Assembly (NCBI RefSeq): GCF_014191055.1
Contig: NZ_JACHWB010000001.1
Coordinates: 337,781 to 401,780, forward strand
Reading direction: 5' to 3'
Source of the DNA: Microvirga lupini
GTDB taxonomy: Bacteria; Pseudomonadota; Alphaproteobacteria; Rhizobiales; Beijerinckiaceae
DNA length: 64,000 bases
Shown here: positions 22,943 through 32,211 of the stretch, in pieces
Layout: each line of letters begins with the position of its first letter
Numbering within the stretch: position 1 is the first letter of the stretch
The notes under the pieces: model-generated
What the model was told of the DNA's origin: nothing
The model's input: only the letters and a program-made list of their open reading frames with translations
The model's database searches: none
Program-made: the position numbers and the translations under genes

Positions 22943-25646
22943 TGGCCATGTCCTCCTTGTCGACGGTTCTCAACGTAAAATGAAAGGTGGTGCCTTCACC
23001 GGGAAGCGACTCAGCCCAGATCTTGCCGCCATGGGATTCCACGATCGTTCGACTGATCGAGAGCCCCACACCCATGCCGCTTCGCTTCGTGGTGGTAAAT
23101 GGCTTGAAAAGGTTCTTCAAGACCTCCGGTGCAATTCCGGATCCCGTGTCCTGCACGCTGACCTGAACCACGGACTCAAACGGCACGGGCCTCGCCCTGA
23201 TCACCAGTTCGCGGCGGTCTGCATCCTGCATCGCTTCAATCGCGTTGCGGATCAAGTTGAGCAGAACCTGCTGGATCTGAACGCGGTTTACGAAGACCAG
23301 CGGGTTCTCGGACGGAAAATCATATTCAACCTTCACGTCCTTTTCCTTGGCGCCCACCAAGGCCAGGGCGCTGGCCTCCTCGACGAGCCGCTGGAGCCCC
23401 TCGATGTGATGCTCGCTTCCGCCTCTGGCCACGAATTCTCGCAATTGCCGGATCACTTCTCCTGCGCGCAGAGCTTCCTCAGCGGCTTCGTTCACAGCGT
23501 GGCGCACGAGGGAAATCTTGTCCCCCTCCACGTTGCTCAGGATGAGGCCACACCCTTTCAGGTAGCTTGTGATGGCTGTCAGGGGTTGGTTGATCTCATG
23601 AGCTAATGTCGAGCCCATCTCTCCCAGAGCCGTGAAACGGGACATGTAGGCGAGTTCGGACTGCAACTCCTGCATGCGTGTCTCGGTGCGCTGGCGTTCC
23701 GTCAGGTCGCGAATGAAGGCTGTGAAGAAGCGCTCTCCATCCGACTCCACCTCGCCGACCTGAACCTCCATCGGGAAGGTCGAGCCGTCCTTGCGCTGGG
23801 CTACCACCACGCGTCCGCTACCGATGATCCGCCGTTCCCCTGTCTCGCGATAACGGCGGATATAGCCGTCATGCTGCTCGCGATAAGGTAGGGGCATCAG
23901 GAACTTGACGTTCGTGCCAATGACCTCCTCGGGCTGATAGCCGAACATGTTCACAGCTGTCGCGCTGAAGGACCGGATGATGCCGCTTTCATCGGCCACG
24001 ACCATGGCGTCGGGGACAGTCTCGAGAATGGACCTGAGATGCGCCTCGCTCGCGCGCAGGCGCTCCTCGCTCGAGCGCAGGGCGTTCTCAGCCAGTTTGC
24101 GTTCCGTGATGTCCTGAACCGTTCCGATCTTGCGGATTGGGCGTCCATCATCATCGACCAAGGTGCGGCCGATAGCGGTCACCCAGCGCTCCTCCCCTGT
24201 ATCGGCGCGGATGATCCTGAAGCTGCCGCTATAGGTCAGATCGGTGCCCGGGAGGTCATCGTAGAAGGTAATCGCCATCCGCTTGCGATCATCGGGGTGA
24301 ACGCAAGCGAGGATGACCTCGCGCGTGATGGTCACATCCTGCGCCAAGCCAAGGATCTGCCGCGCCTCGGGCATCCACTGGCGCCGGCCGGTGACAAGAT
24401 CCTGGTCCCAAATGCCAAGGGCTGTGGTTTCGATGGCCAGGCGTAGCCTTTCCTCGCTGCTGCGCAGCCTCATTTCGGCTTGACGCTGATCATGGATATC
24501 CGTGACGGTGCCAACCCATTCCTGGACTTGGCCGTCCTCATTCACCAATGGAACAGCCCGGGTGAGCATCCAGCGATACTTGCCGTCAAGGCGACGAACG
24601 CGGTACTCGACCGTTCCCGGCTCTTCCGATGCACGGATGGCCTGCCACTGCGTGAGAAGCTTTGCCCGGTCGTCCGGATGGACGGTATTCAAGAAGCCGA
24701 AGCCCGTATAGTTCTCGTTGGACTGCCCGCTGAAGGTCTCCCAGCCCCAAACTTTGGTGATCGCACCATCGGTCGCCGCGCGCCAGACAATCGCGGAACT
24801 GGCTTCGATGAGAGCACGATATTGCTCCTCGCTTCGGCGCAGCCGTTCGGCAGCTATCTTTTGTTCATGGATGTCCGTGACGGTCCCGATCCATTCCTGG
24901 ACTACTCCGTCGGCATCGCGAAGGGGGACGGCTCTCGTCAGAACCCAACGGTACTCGCCATCAGGCGCAAGCACCCGGTACTCGTTGGTCCCAGCTTCCT
25001 CTGAAGCCAGTGTTTCCAGCCATGCGGCAGTCGCGCGCTCCCGATCCTCAGGATGAACCGCATCCAGCCAAGCATAGTCTCCGCTGTTCCCAGGCGGTGT
25101 GCAGGGCGGAATGTGCCAGCTCAAGGACCCGTCAATGATCATCCCACTGGCATCTGCCCGCCATACCATCGCAGAGCTTGCCTCGATCAGTGCTCGGTAG
25201 CGTTCCTCCTGGGTTTTCAGGGCTGCTTCCGCAGCCATGAAACGGCTGATGTCGCGAGCCGTAAGAACGTAGTTGCGGCCCTGGCCCTCTTCGGTGCTGA
25301 TCGCATCAAGCGTCACTCGACACAGGATGTGAATACCTTCCTTTGTCCTGCAACGGATCTGATCGGCAGAGTGCCCCGAAGTGGCTGCTGAGGCGAGATC
25401 CTGAATGGGCTTCCCGTGAAGCTGCGCCTCAGAATAATAGAGAAACGAGAAGTGGCGATTTAGAACTTCATCCGATCGCCAGCCATAGATACGTTCTGCG
25501 CCAACGTTCCATGATACAACGTTTCCCATCTGGTCGAGAGTGACTAGGGCAAAATCGGATATGGCGTTGAGAACATGTGCAGGATCGGGGCTCGCCTGAC
25601 TTGCAGACGCGCCAACGGAATCCTTTAACGCAGAAGTATGAGTCAT
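22908..25646 (-). CDS. fixL: FixL-type oxygen-sensing histidine kinase with five PAS domains
   Basis: Counting from ATG 25646 (after a G-rich ribosome site), this is a 912-residue cytosolic kinase. Five PAS/PAC units fill about residues 20-655; the HisKA phospho-site is H683 in L-A-H-E-I-N-Q-P-L, and an HATPase domain (about 770-900) ends with G-M-G-V-G-L-S. The last PAS keeps H592 (Q-H-D-G-Y) and R612 (G-S-G-R-V), 20 residues apart as are H200 and R220 of Bradyrhizobium FixL, so heme and oxygen binding are likely. A TTG at 25661 is an alternative start. Known FixL has one or two PAS domains, so four additional sensory units are unusual. It overlaps fixJ. Confidence 0.85.
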   Translation of the reverse strand: MTHTSALKDSVGASASQASPDPAHVLNAISDFALVTLDQMGNVVSWNVGAERIYGWRSDEVLNRHFSFLYYSEAQLHGKPIQDLASAATSGHSADQIRCRTKEGIHILCRVTLDAISTEEGQGRNYVLTARDISRFMAAEAALKTQEERYRALIEASSAMVWRADASGMIIDGSLSWHIPPCTPPGNSGDYAWLDAVHPEDRERATAAWLETLASEEAGTNEYRVLAPDGEYRWVLTRAVPLRDADGVVQEWIGTVTDIHEQKIAAERLRRSEEQYRALIEASSAIVWRAATDGAITKVWGWETFSGQSNENYTGFGFLNTVHPDDRAKLLTQWQAIRASEEPGTVEYRVRRLDGKYRWMLTRAVPLVNEDGQVQEWVGTVTDIHDQRQAEMRLRSSEERLRLAIETTALGIWDQDLVTGRRQWMPEARQILGLAQDVTITREVILACVHPDDRKRMAITFYDDLPGTDLTYSGSFRIIRADTGEERWVTAIGRTLVDDDGRPIRKIGTVQDITERKLAENALRSSEERLRASEAHLRSILETVPDAMVVADESGIIRSFSATAVNMFGYQPEEVIGTNVKFLMPLPYREQHDGYIRRYRETGERRIIGSGRVVVAQRKDGSTFPMEVQVGEVESDGERFFTAFIRDLTERQRTETRMQELQSELAYMSRFTALGEMGSTLAHEINQPLTAITSYLKGCGLILSNVEGDKISLVRHAVNEAAEEALRAGEVIRQLREFVARGGSEHHIEGLQRLVEEASALALVGAKEKDVKVEYDFPSENPLVFVNRVQIQQVLLNLIRNAIEAMQDADRRELVIRARPVPFESVVQVSVQDTGSGIAPEVLKNLFKPFTTTKRSGMGVGLSISRTIVESHGGKIWAESLPGEGTTFHFTLRTVDKEDMASVEHADRVCGG

Positions 25647-25981
25647 AACCCCCCAACCCAAGAGCTGCGTTGCTTGCAGATAATTAACGTATTGGCAATT
25701 GATCGCGCAATCGGCAGTCCGGATCGGCTCGTGCAGTAACGGACAGTATTCCGGCGACCGGGCTCTTCATGAGGATAGCTGGCTGAAAATCAACTGATTC
25801 GGTTGCGACATGGTAGCACTCTCAGGCGCAGTGCAAGTCGGCTGAGATCCCCAACAATGCAATAGAGTTGCTGTTCAACCGTCTCAAGAGACAAACAAGA
25901 CGAACCGGCGGGAGCTGAACAAGCAAAGGGCCAAGCCCGGCTGCACTCGAGACGCTGCAGGTCCCTGCACAAGCCAAGTCA

Positions 25982-25994
25982 GCCTCGTGCAAGG
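25982..25994 (+). promoter_or_regulatory. 13-bp flagellar promoter motif before flgB
   Basis: GCCTCGTGCAAGG matches the motif shared by six flagellar transcription units (consensus GCYTCGYRCAAGS). A second, weaker copy lies exactly 20 bp upstream (CAAG at 25970). The motif ends 45 bp before the GTG at 26040, in line with the other operons, but only 12 bp before the ATG at 26007, which supports the later start for flgB. The rest of the 25647-26039 spacer shows no gene. Confidence 0.6.
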
Positions 25995-26039
25995 TTGGAG
26001 GCTTAAATGCCTCTTTACCATGTTTGCTCGGAGATTCCT

Positions 26040-26429
26040 GTGACGGCACCTGTTTATCTGTTCGATCTGGCATCGCGACAGGCCCAGTGGCTTGCCACCC
26101 GCCAGACGACGATCTCCGGCAACGTCGCCAATGCCAATACACCCGGTTATCGCGCCCGGGACGTCGAGCCTTTCGCCGATGTGCTGGACAAGACGAAGCT
26201 GGTCATGGCGGCCACAAACAAGGGACATATCGGGATTTCTTCATCCCGTGCCGAAGCCACGAAGGTGAAGAAGTCCGAGAGCTGGGACACGGTCTATTCG
26301 AAAAACTCCGTAAGCCTTGAGCAGGAGCTCATCAAGGCAGGTGAGGTCAACCGCCAGCACTCTCTGAACACGAGCATCGTCAAGTCATTTCACAGAATGC
26401 TGCTGAACAGCGTGAGGACCCCGTCATGA
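26040..26429 (+). CDS. flgB: Flagellar rod protein FlgB
   Basis: From GTG 26040 this is a 129-residue proximal-rod protein. It opens [12 protein letters not shown] and holds the rod/hook motif [10 protein letters not shown] near residue 31. FlgB forms part of the rod that crosses the periplasm. An in-frame ATG at 26007 with a good GGAGG site would add eleven residues. I prefer GTG because homologues start at this point, a GGAG site precedes it, and the promoter motif then has normal spacing. It is the first gene of the flgB-to-fliP operon and overlaps flgC by four bases. Confidence 0.9.
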   Translation: MTAPVYLFDLASRQAQWLATRQTTISGNVANANTPGYRARDVEPFADVLDKTKLVMAATNKGHIGISSSRAEATKVKKSESWDTVYSKNSVSLEQELIKAGEVNRQHSLNTSIVKSFHRMLLNSVRTPS

Positions 26430-26842
26430 TCGATCCCTTGATTGCTTCCGGCAAACTGTCCAGTGCTGGCCTGGAGGCGCAGTCGGCACGTTTGCGCGTG
26501 GTGTCCGAGAACATCGCGAACGCGAACTCGACCGGGCGGACTCCAGGATCCGATCCTTACTCGCGCAAGACGATCACCTTCCGGTCTGAGCTCGACCGAG
26601 CGTTGGGTGCGGCTTCGGTGTCGGTGAAGGATGTCGGCCAGGACGAAGCTCCTTTCCCGGTTGAGTACGACCCCGGCAACCCGGCCGCCGACGAGAACGG
26701 CATGGTCAAGAAGCCGAACGTAAACATGCTGATTGAAATGGCCGACATGCGGGAGGCCAATCGCTCCTATCAGGCCAATCTGCAGATGATGAAGCAGGCG
26801 AGAGCCATGATCTCCGCAACAATTGATCTCATGAGAGGCTGA
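26426..26842 (+). CDS. flgC: Flagellar rod protein FlgC
   Basis: This 138-residue rod protein has the N-terminal motif [10 protein letters not shown] near residue 27 and the amphipathic C-terminal helix [12 protein letters not shown], both typical of axial proteins that self-assemble through terminal helices. Length agrees with the family. Its ATG overlaps the flgB TGA (ATGA), and fliE follows after one base, so these genes are translated together. Confidence 0.96.
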   Translation: MIDPLIASGKLSSAGLEAQSARLRVVSENIANANSTGRTPGSDPYSRKTITFRSELDRALGAASVSVKDVGQDEAPFPVEYDPGNPAADENGMVKKPNVNMLIEMADMREANRSYQANLQMMKQARAMISATIDLMRG

Positions 26843-26843
26843 T

Positions 26844-27176
26844 ATGATCAGTGCCGTATCCTCCATCTCCTCAATGATTGACAGCCCTGCGGCAGTCACG
26901 GCAGTCCCAGCATTTGGCACGGCCCAGCCGACTGCCGGAGCTGTCGCCGGCGCATCGCAGGTGAGCTTCAGCGACATGATGGCTCAAGTAGCCACGTCAG
27001 CCGTCGATACGATGAAGGCGGGCGAAGCTGCTTCGATTGCCGGCATTCAGGGGAAAGCATCGGTGCAGCAAGTGGTCGAAGCCGTGATGTCCGCCGAGCA
27101 GACACTTCAGACCGCGATTGCCATCCGCGACAAGGTGGTTGCGGCCTATCAGGAAATCGCACGGATGGCGATCTAA
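26844..27176 (+). CDS. fliE: Flagellar hook-basal body complex protein FliE
   Basis: This 110-residue protein joins the MS ring to the proximal rod. The conserved C-terminal half is visible (V-S-F-S-D-M near 46, then Q-L-type helices with V-Q-Q-V-V-E-A-V-M-S-A-E-Q-T-L-Q). FliE is a minor, early exported subunit. The N-terminal 40 residues are low-complexity and variable, as is usual. It lies between flgC and flgG in the order common in rhizobia. Confidence 0.95.
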   Translation: MISAVSSISSMIDSPAAVTAVPAFGTAQPTAGAVAGASQVSFSDMMAQVATSAVDTMKAGEAASIAGIQGKASVQQVVEAVMSAEQTLQTAIAIRDKVVAAYQEIARMAI

Positions 27177-27188
27177 GAGGATAATGCA

Positions 27189-27977
27189 ATGAGAGCGCTT
27201 GCGATTGCTGCCACGGGAATGAATGCGCAGCAGCTGAATGTCGAGGTGATCGCCAACAACATCTCGAACGTCAACACCACCGCCTTCAAAGCGGCACGGG
27301 CGGAGTTCACGGACCTTCTCTATCAGACAGAGCGCTCCCAGGCTATTCCGAATCAGGCTGGCTCCAGCCCTGTTCCCGAAGGCGCCATGCTGGGCCTAGG
27401 CGTGAAGACGGCCGCCATCCGCAACCTGCATCGGCAGGGCTCCCTGACGAACACCTCGAACCAGTTCGACCTTGCCCTGAACGGACGCGGTTGGTTCCAG
27501 GTGAACGCACCAAGCGGCGAGATCGTCTATACCCGTGCGGGATCCTTCAATAAGAATGGCGATGGGCAACTCGTCACCCTCGACGGCTATACCCTCAACC
27601 CACCCATCATCGTCCCGCCCAACACGCTCGACGTGACGATCAATGAATCGGGTGAGATCTTCGCGAAGGTCGCCGGAGACGCTCAGCCTCAGAACCTAGG
27701 CCAGCTGACCCTTGCAAACTTCGCCAATGATGCCGGCCTGGAGCCGATCGGTGGCAACTACTATCGCGAGACCTTGGCTTCGGGCGCACCGGCCGTGGGC
27801 ATTCCGTCCGATCCCGGTTACGGAAAGATCCATCAGGGATATCTCGAAGCCTCGAACGTGGATCCCATTAAGGAAATCACGAACCTGATCTCGGCCCAGC
27901 GCGCCTTCGAGATGAACTCCAAGGTCATCCAGGCGGCGGACGACATGGCCGGAACCGTCTCAAAGGGCATCCGCTAA
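27189..27977 (+). CDS. flgG: Flagellar distal rod protein FlgG
   Basis: This 262-residue distal-rod protein starts [11 protein letters not shown] and has the [12 protein letters not shown] motif near 23, a G-R-G-W-F-Q-V segment near 100, and the C-terminal [12 protein letters not shown] helix. Family length is about 260. FlgG is the drive-shaft part that passes through the P and L rings. A ribosome-binding site (AGAGGATA) is just before the ATG. Confidence 0.97.
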   Translation: MRALAIAATGMNAQQLNVEVIANNISNVNTTAFKAARAEFTDLLYQTERSQAIPNQAGSSPVPEGAMLGLGVKTAAIRNLHRQGSLTNTSNQFDLALNGRGWFQVNAPSGEIVYTRAGSFNKNGDGQLVTLDGYTLNPPIIVPPNTLDVTINESGEIFAKVAGDAQPQNLGQLTLANFANDAGLEPIGGNYYRETLASGAPAVGIPSDPGYGKIHQGYLEASNVDPIKEITNLISAQRAFEMNSKVIQAADDMAGTVSKGIR

Positions 27978-28001
27978 ACGCGGTATCCGGGTAATCTCAT
28001 C

Positions 28002-28466
28002 ATGAAGCATTTCGTCCAGCTCACTCTTGCGGCAACCATCCTCAGCGTCGGAACGCTGAATGGCGCGGCGGCCGAGGAGCGCATCCTCCCGGTTCCAGCC
28101 GTCACCATTTATGCGGGAGATACGATTCAGGAGTCGATGCTCAAGGACAGGGCTTTCCCGGAGAATTACCGCTACCGTACTGCAGTCGTTGAATCGCCTC
28201 GCGTCCTGGCCGGAAAGATGGCACGCCGGACTCTCCTGCCGGGCGAGCCGATCCCGATGAATGCAGTCGACGACCCCAAGCTCGTCACACGGGGCGTTCA
28301 GGCTCAGATCGTTTTTGAAGAGGGCGGGCTCTCCATCATGGGAGTCGGCATTCCCCTGCAGTCCGGAACCATGGGTGAGACGATCCAGGTGAAGAATGTC
28401 GACAGCGGCCGGGTCATCACCGGACGGGTCCAAGCGGACGGCCGGGTCCGGATTGGAGTCTATTGA
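28002..28466 (+). CDS. flgA: P-ring assembly chaperone FlgA
   Basis: This 154-residue secreted protein has an N-terminal signal peptide (cleavage after A-A-A near 24) and an SAF-like beta-clip domain. The short type without the extra N-terminal domain is usual in rhizobia. FlgA helps FlgI subunits form the P ring in the periplasm. The C-terminal V-I-T-G-R-V-Q-A-D-G-R-V block is the conserved family end. The stop TGA overlaps the flgI start. Confidence 0.93.
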   Translation: MKHFVQLTLAATILSVGTLNGAAAEERILPVPAVTIYAGDTIQESMLKDRAFPENYRYRTAVVESPRVLAGKMARRTLLPGEPIPMNAVDDPKLVTRGVQAQIVFEEGGLSIMGVGIPLQSGTMGETIQVKNVDSGRVITGRVQADGRVRIGVY

Positions 28467-29563
28467 TGCTCCGCGTCATCCTTTTCCTCCTCGCCGCTCT
28501 GCTGGCAACGCAGGCTCAGGCTGCCACCCGCATTAAGGATGTGGCGTCGGTTCAGGGCGTCAGAGACAACCAGCTGATCGGCTACGGCCTCGTCATGGGC
28601 CTGCAGGGAACCGGCGATACTCTTCGAAATTCCCAGTTCACCGAGCAGTCTCTGCAATCCATGCTCGATCGCATGGGTGTGAACGTTCGTGACATCAACC
28701 TGCGCACCCGCAACGTCGCAGCCGTCATTGTTACGGCCGACCTGCCCCCCTTCGTCGGAACCGGATCGCGCATCGACGTGACCGTCACCTCCATGGGTGA
28801 TGCGACGTCACTGAAAGGCGGCACCCTCATGCTGACGGCCCTGCAGGGTGGTGATGGCCAAGTCTATGCAGTTGCTCAAGGGGCGATCGTGGTGTCCGGC
28901 TTCTCGGCGCAGGGCCAAGCTGAGACCCTGACCTCCGGCGTCGCGACGGCGGGCCGCATTCCGAATGGTGCGTTGATCGAGCGCGAGGTCCAAGGAGGCT
29001 TCGATGCTGTCGGTGGATTGGCATTCGAGCTCAAGAATCCCGACTACAAGACCGCGACTTTGATCACCGACGCGATCAACCAATATGCCCAGCAGCGTTT
29101 CGGCGTGCGGGTCGCTTCTCCCCGTGATTTTCGCACAGTCGTTCTGCAGAAGCCGAAGAACATCGCAGCGACCCGATTCATCGCCGAACTCGGCGACATT
29201 GAGATCAGACCCGATACGCCCGCTCGGATCGTCATCGACCAGCGGACCGGGACGGTCGTTATCGGCAAGAATGTGCAGATCTCAACCGTGGCCATCACTC
29301 ACGGAGCTCTCACGATCCGTGTGACGGAGACGCCCGAAGTGTCGCAGCCGGATCCCTTCTCGATGGGCCAGACGGTGGTGGTGCCGCGCACGCAGATCAC
29401 GGCAGCGGAGGAGCGTGTGCCCCTCGCCATCGTTCGAGGGTCTGATCTACAGACCCTCGTCAAGGGCTTGAACCAGATGGGTCTGAAGCCATCCGATGTC
29501 ATCGCGATCCTCCAGGCGATCAAGACGGCCGGAGCTCTTCAAGCGGAGTTGGTGATCCAATGA
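28466..29563 (+). CDS. flgI: Flagellar P-ring protein FlgI
   Basis: From ATG 28466 (a TTG one codon earlier is also possible) this is a 365-residue protein with a signal peptide ending in Q-A-Q-A and the family start R-I-K-D-V-A-S-V-Q-G-V-R-D-N. The block Y-G-L-V-M-G-L-Q-G-T-G-D is characteristic. FlgI forms the ring in the peptidoglycan layer around the rod. It shares one base with flgA (TGATG) and overlaps motE by four bases. Confidence 0.97.
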   Translation: MLRVILFLLAALLATQAQAATRIKDVASVQGVRDNQLIGYGLVMGLQGTGDTLRNSQFTEQSLQSMLDRMGVNVRDINLRTRNVAAVIVTADLPPFVGTGSRIDVTVTSMGDATSLKGGTLMLTALQGGDGQVYAVAQGAIVVSGFSAQGQAETLTSGVATAGRIPNGALIEREVQGGFDAVGGLAFELKNPDYKTATLITDAINQYAQQRFGVRVASPRDFRTVVLQKPKNIAATRFIAELGDIEIRPDTPARIVIDQRTGTVVIGKNVQISTVAITHGALTIRVTETPEVSQPDPFSMGQTVVVPRTQITAAEERVPLAIVRGSDLQTLVKGLNQMGLKPSDVIAILQAIKTAGALQAELVIQ

Positions 29564-30069
29564 TCTCTCGCATGGCGTATCAGACATTGAGGCAAATGGC
29601 GGCTTCTGCCTTGCTCCTGGGAGCTACGGCTTTCGGCACTCAGGCACAGGAAGCGAATGCAACCGCCAAGAACAGCCAGTACTGCACCAATATCGCCGAT
29701 GCCGCCTCCGATGCGCGCTTTGCGCTGCAGAAGCAGGCGCTTGCCGATATGGAGAAGGAAATCGAAGGCCGCATCAAGGTCCTCGAAGCGAAGCGTGCGG
29801 AATACGAGGAATGGCTCAAGCGCCGCAAAGAGGTTCTTGAGAAGGCCGATGAGACGGTCGTCATGATCTACTCGCGGATGCGTCCAGACGCTGCGGCTCT
29901 CCAGCTTATGAACATGGACGAGGAGATTGCGGCTGCCGTAATTGCCAAGCTCAATCCGCGGGCCGCGAGCGCGGTTCTGAACGAGATGGAGCCGGCCCGG
30001 GCCGCTCAACTGGCCAATGTCATTACCGACGCTCCCAAGCGCGAAAAGAACCCCGTGAGGCAAAATTGA
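29560..30069 (+). CDS. motE: MotE-like periplasmic motility chaperone
   Basis: This 169-residue protein has a signal peptide, a coiled-coil stretch (about 50-105, rich in Glu/Lys) and a C-terminal MgtE-N-like helical segment (M-R-P-D-A-A-A-L-Q-L-M-N and L-N-P-R-A-A-S-A-V-L). This is the layout of rhizobial MotE, a chaperone that stabilises MotC in the periplasm; motC is present here at 35734. The gene lies between flgI and flgH as in Sinorhizobium and overlaps both neighbours. Confidence 0.85.
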   Translation: MISRMAYQTLRQMAASALLLGATAFGTQAQEANATAKNSQYCTNIADAASDARFALQKQALADMEKEIEGRIKVLEAKRAEYEEWLKRRKEVLEKADETVVMIYSRMRPDAAALQLMNMDEEIAAAVIAKLNPRAASAVLNEMEPARAAQLANVITDAPKREKNPVRQN

Positions 30070-30764
30070 AGCAGCTCATTGCCATCCTTGGTCTGTGTTT
30101 CCTTGCCGCCTGCGCGACAAGGCCGGAGGAGATCGGGCGCGAACCGGGCATGACCCCTGTGGGCTCGGGGATCGCTGTCGACCGCGAGCCGCTCCCGCAC
30201 CTGTTCAAAGGCAACCGCACGTCGGCTGCGAACTCCACCTGGAGCAACGCCAGTGCCGATCTCTTCACCAGCCCGCGGGCTCGGCAGGTGGGCGATATTG
30301 TGACAGTCAACATTCAGATCGACGACAAGGCGGAGTTTGAAAACGCCAGCGACCGCTCGAGGCGATCCTCGGTGAGGGGCGGCCTCGATTATGCCTTCTC
30401 GTTCGAGGGCTGGGACGCGGATGGCACGGCTGATGCCGGCATCAACTCTTCATCCAACTCGACAGGGCAGGGGACCATTGATCGCTCGGAAAAGCTGCGC
30501 CTGTCGGTTGCCGCGGTTGTCAATGAGGTTCTGCCGAACGGCAACGTGGTGATCAGCGGTTCTCAAGAGGTGCGTGTCAACTATGAGCTTCGCGTGCTCA
30601 ACATCGCCGGCATTGTACGGCCCCGCGACATCTCGCCGAGAAACACGATCAGCTACGACAAGATCGCCGAGGCCAGGGTGTCCTATGGTGGCCGCGGGCG
30701 TCTCATGGAAGTCCAGCAGCCTGCTTACGGGCAGCAGCTGTTTGATGCTGTGACCCCCTTCTAG
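30066..30764 (+). CDS. flgH: Flagellar L-ring lipoprotein FlgH
   Basis: This 232-residue lipoprotein has the lipobox L-A-A-C near residue 15. Family blocks include D-L-F-T-S-P-R-A-R-Q-V-G-D-I-V-T-V near 66 and G-N-V-V-I-S-G-S-Q-E-V near 157. FlgH makes the outer-membrane L ring. Translation begins at TTG 30066, overlapping the motE stop; no ATG is available before the signal peptide. A fixed overlap with a weak start codon suggests coupling to motE. Confidence 0.95.
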   Translation: MKQLIAILGLCFLAACATRPEEIGREPGMTPVGSGIAVDREPLPHLFKGNRTSAANSTWSNASADLFTSPRARQVGDIVTVNIQIDDKAEFENASDRSRRSSVRGGLDYAFSFEGWDADGTADAGINSSSNSTGQGTIDRSEKLRLSVAAVVNEVLPNGNVVISGSQEVRVNYELRVLNIAGIVRPRDISPRNTISYDKIAEARVSYGGRGRLMEVQQPAYGQQLFDAVTPF

Positions 30765-30783
30765 GCGGAAGAGGATCCGAACG

Positions 30784-31293
30784 ATGGCCAAGGCACTGGA
30801 ACTTCCAGCACCAGCCGACAGCGCACCGGCCCGGGAAGGATCGTTGCGCTGGCTCCTGACGCTCGGCCTCCTGACGCTGCTCTCAGCTGCGATCGGGGGC
30901 GGATTCGGCCTCGTGATGGTCTCAGGCATCGAGAAGCGGGTTGAGGAGAAGTATAAGGCCCTGCCTGAAAAGCCTGAGGTTGCCAGTCCTTATGCGGGTA
31001 ATATCGGGATCAAGAAGCTCGCTCCGGTGGTTACGAATCTCGCCGCCTCGAACGAGGACTGGGTGAGGGTGGAGGCCTCAATCGTCTACAAGATGAATGA
31101 AGAGCAGAACCCCGACGTGATGGCCGGCGAGATCCGCCAGGACATTCTGGCCTACCTCCGCACCCTCTCGCTGGCCCAGATCCAAGGGCCGAGCGGCCTT
31201 CTGCACCTCCGGGAAGATCTCAACGAGCGCGTCAAATTGCGCTCGAAGGGTGTCATCCAGGAGCTTGTCCTCGAAACCCTTATCGTTCAGTAG
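30784..31293 (+). CDS. fliL: Flagellar basal-body protein FliL
   Basis: This 169-residue protein has a cytoplasmic N-terminus, one membrane helix (about 20-45) and a periplasmic stomatin-like domain. The end I-Q-E-L-V-L-E-T-L-I-V-Q matches the FliL C-terminus. FliL surrounds the stator and supports torque or stator recruitment. The ATG follows an AGAGGAT site, 19 bp after flgH. Confidence 0.93.
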   Translation: MAKALELPAPADSAPAREGSLRWLLTLGLLTLLSAAIGGGFGLVMVSGIEKRVEEKYKALPEKPEVASPYAGNIGIKKLAPVVTNLAASNEDWVRVEASIVYKMNEEQNPDVMAGEIRQDILAYLRTLSLAQIQGPSGLLHLREDLNERVKLRSKGVIQELVLETLIVQ

Positions 31294-31349
31294 GTCGAAT
31301 ACAGTCTGAGTTTCCAAGCCGCCTGCCGATTTCCCGAAAGATCTTTGCC

Positions 31350-32087
31350 ATGCCTCTCCGTTTGATCCTCACTGGCGCATTCATCCTGCTGGCGTCCAGC
31401 GCCAATGCCCAGCTGGCGGATCTTCAGGCTCTAGTTCCTTCGGGAGAAGGCGCGGTCAGCGGACGCATCATTCAGCTCGTCGTTCTCCTGACGGTGCTGT
31501 CCCTGGCTCCGGGGCTTCTGATCATGGTGACGAGCTTTACGCGATTCGTGGTGGCCTTCTCGTTTCTGCGCTCGGGGCTTGGCCTCCAGAGCACCCCGGC
31601 CAATCTCTTCCTGATCAGCCTGTCCCTGTTCATGACTTTCTTCGTCATGGGCCCAACCTTTGACAAGGCATGGAATGAGGGTGTTCGACCGCTGACGGAG
31701 AACCGAATCACCGAGACGGAAGCCTTCACGAGGACGACGGAGCCGTTCCGGGATTTCATGCTGACGCATGTGCGGCCGAAAGACCTTCAGATGTTCAGCG
31801 ATCTGGCGGCGGTTAATTATCCGAAGCCAGAAGAGGGCGAGAAGATTGACCTGCGAATCCTGATCCCCGCTTTCATGATCTCCGAACTGCGGCGAGGTTT
31901 CGAGATCGGCTTCCTGATCGCCCTTCCATTCCTCGTGATCGACATGATCGTCGCCACACTGGTGATGTCCATGGGCATGATGATGATGCCCCCGACCGTG
32001 CTGGCGCTGCCGTTCAAGATTCTCTTCTTCGTCCTCATCGACGGCTGGAACATTCTCGTGAGCGGCTTGGTGCGCTCCTACTTCTGA
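31350..32087 (+). CDS. fliP: Flagellar type III export protein FliP
   Basis: This 245-residue protein has a cleavable signal peptide (to about residue 20) and four membrane helices. Family motifs are P-G-L-L-I-M-V-T-S-F-T-R near 48 and the C-terminal M-M-P-P-T-V-L-A-L-P-F-K-I. FliP forms the core of the export gate with FliQ and FliR. It closes the flgB operon, about 56 bp after fliL. Confidence 0.97.
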   Translation: MPLRLILTGAFILLASSANAQLADLQALVPSGEGAVSGRIIQLVVLLTVLSLAPGLLIMVTSFTRFVVAFSFLRSGLGLQSTPANLFLISLSLFMTFFVMGPTFDKAWNEGVRPLTENRITETEAFTRTTEPFRDFMLTHVRPKDLQMFSDLAAVNYPKPEEGEKIDLRILIPAFMISELRRGFEIGFLIALPFLVIDMIVATLVMSMGMMMMPPTVLALPFKILFFVLIDGWNILVSGLVRSYF

Positions 32088-32147
32088 CGTTTTTCTGACC
32101 ATGGGACCCTCTCATCAATGATTTGAACAATCTCTGAGAGGCAGCAA

Positions 32148-32160
32148 CCTTCGCACAAGG
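32148..32160 (+). promoter_or_regulatory. 13-bp flagellar promoter motif before fliF
   Basis: CCTTCGCACAAGG fits the shared motif and is here the centre of a perfect inverted repeat, AACCTT-N5-AAGGTT. It ends 51 bp before the fliF ATG in a spacer that has no gene. This is the best palindromic copy, which suggests binding by a dimer. Confidence 0.6.
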
Positions 32161-32211
32161 TTAGCGACGCAAAATTAATCTCGAGAACATTTATCAGTAC
32201 CGAGATTCCTC

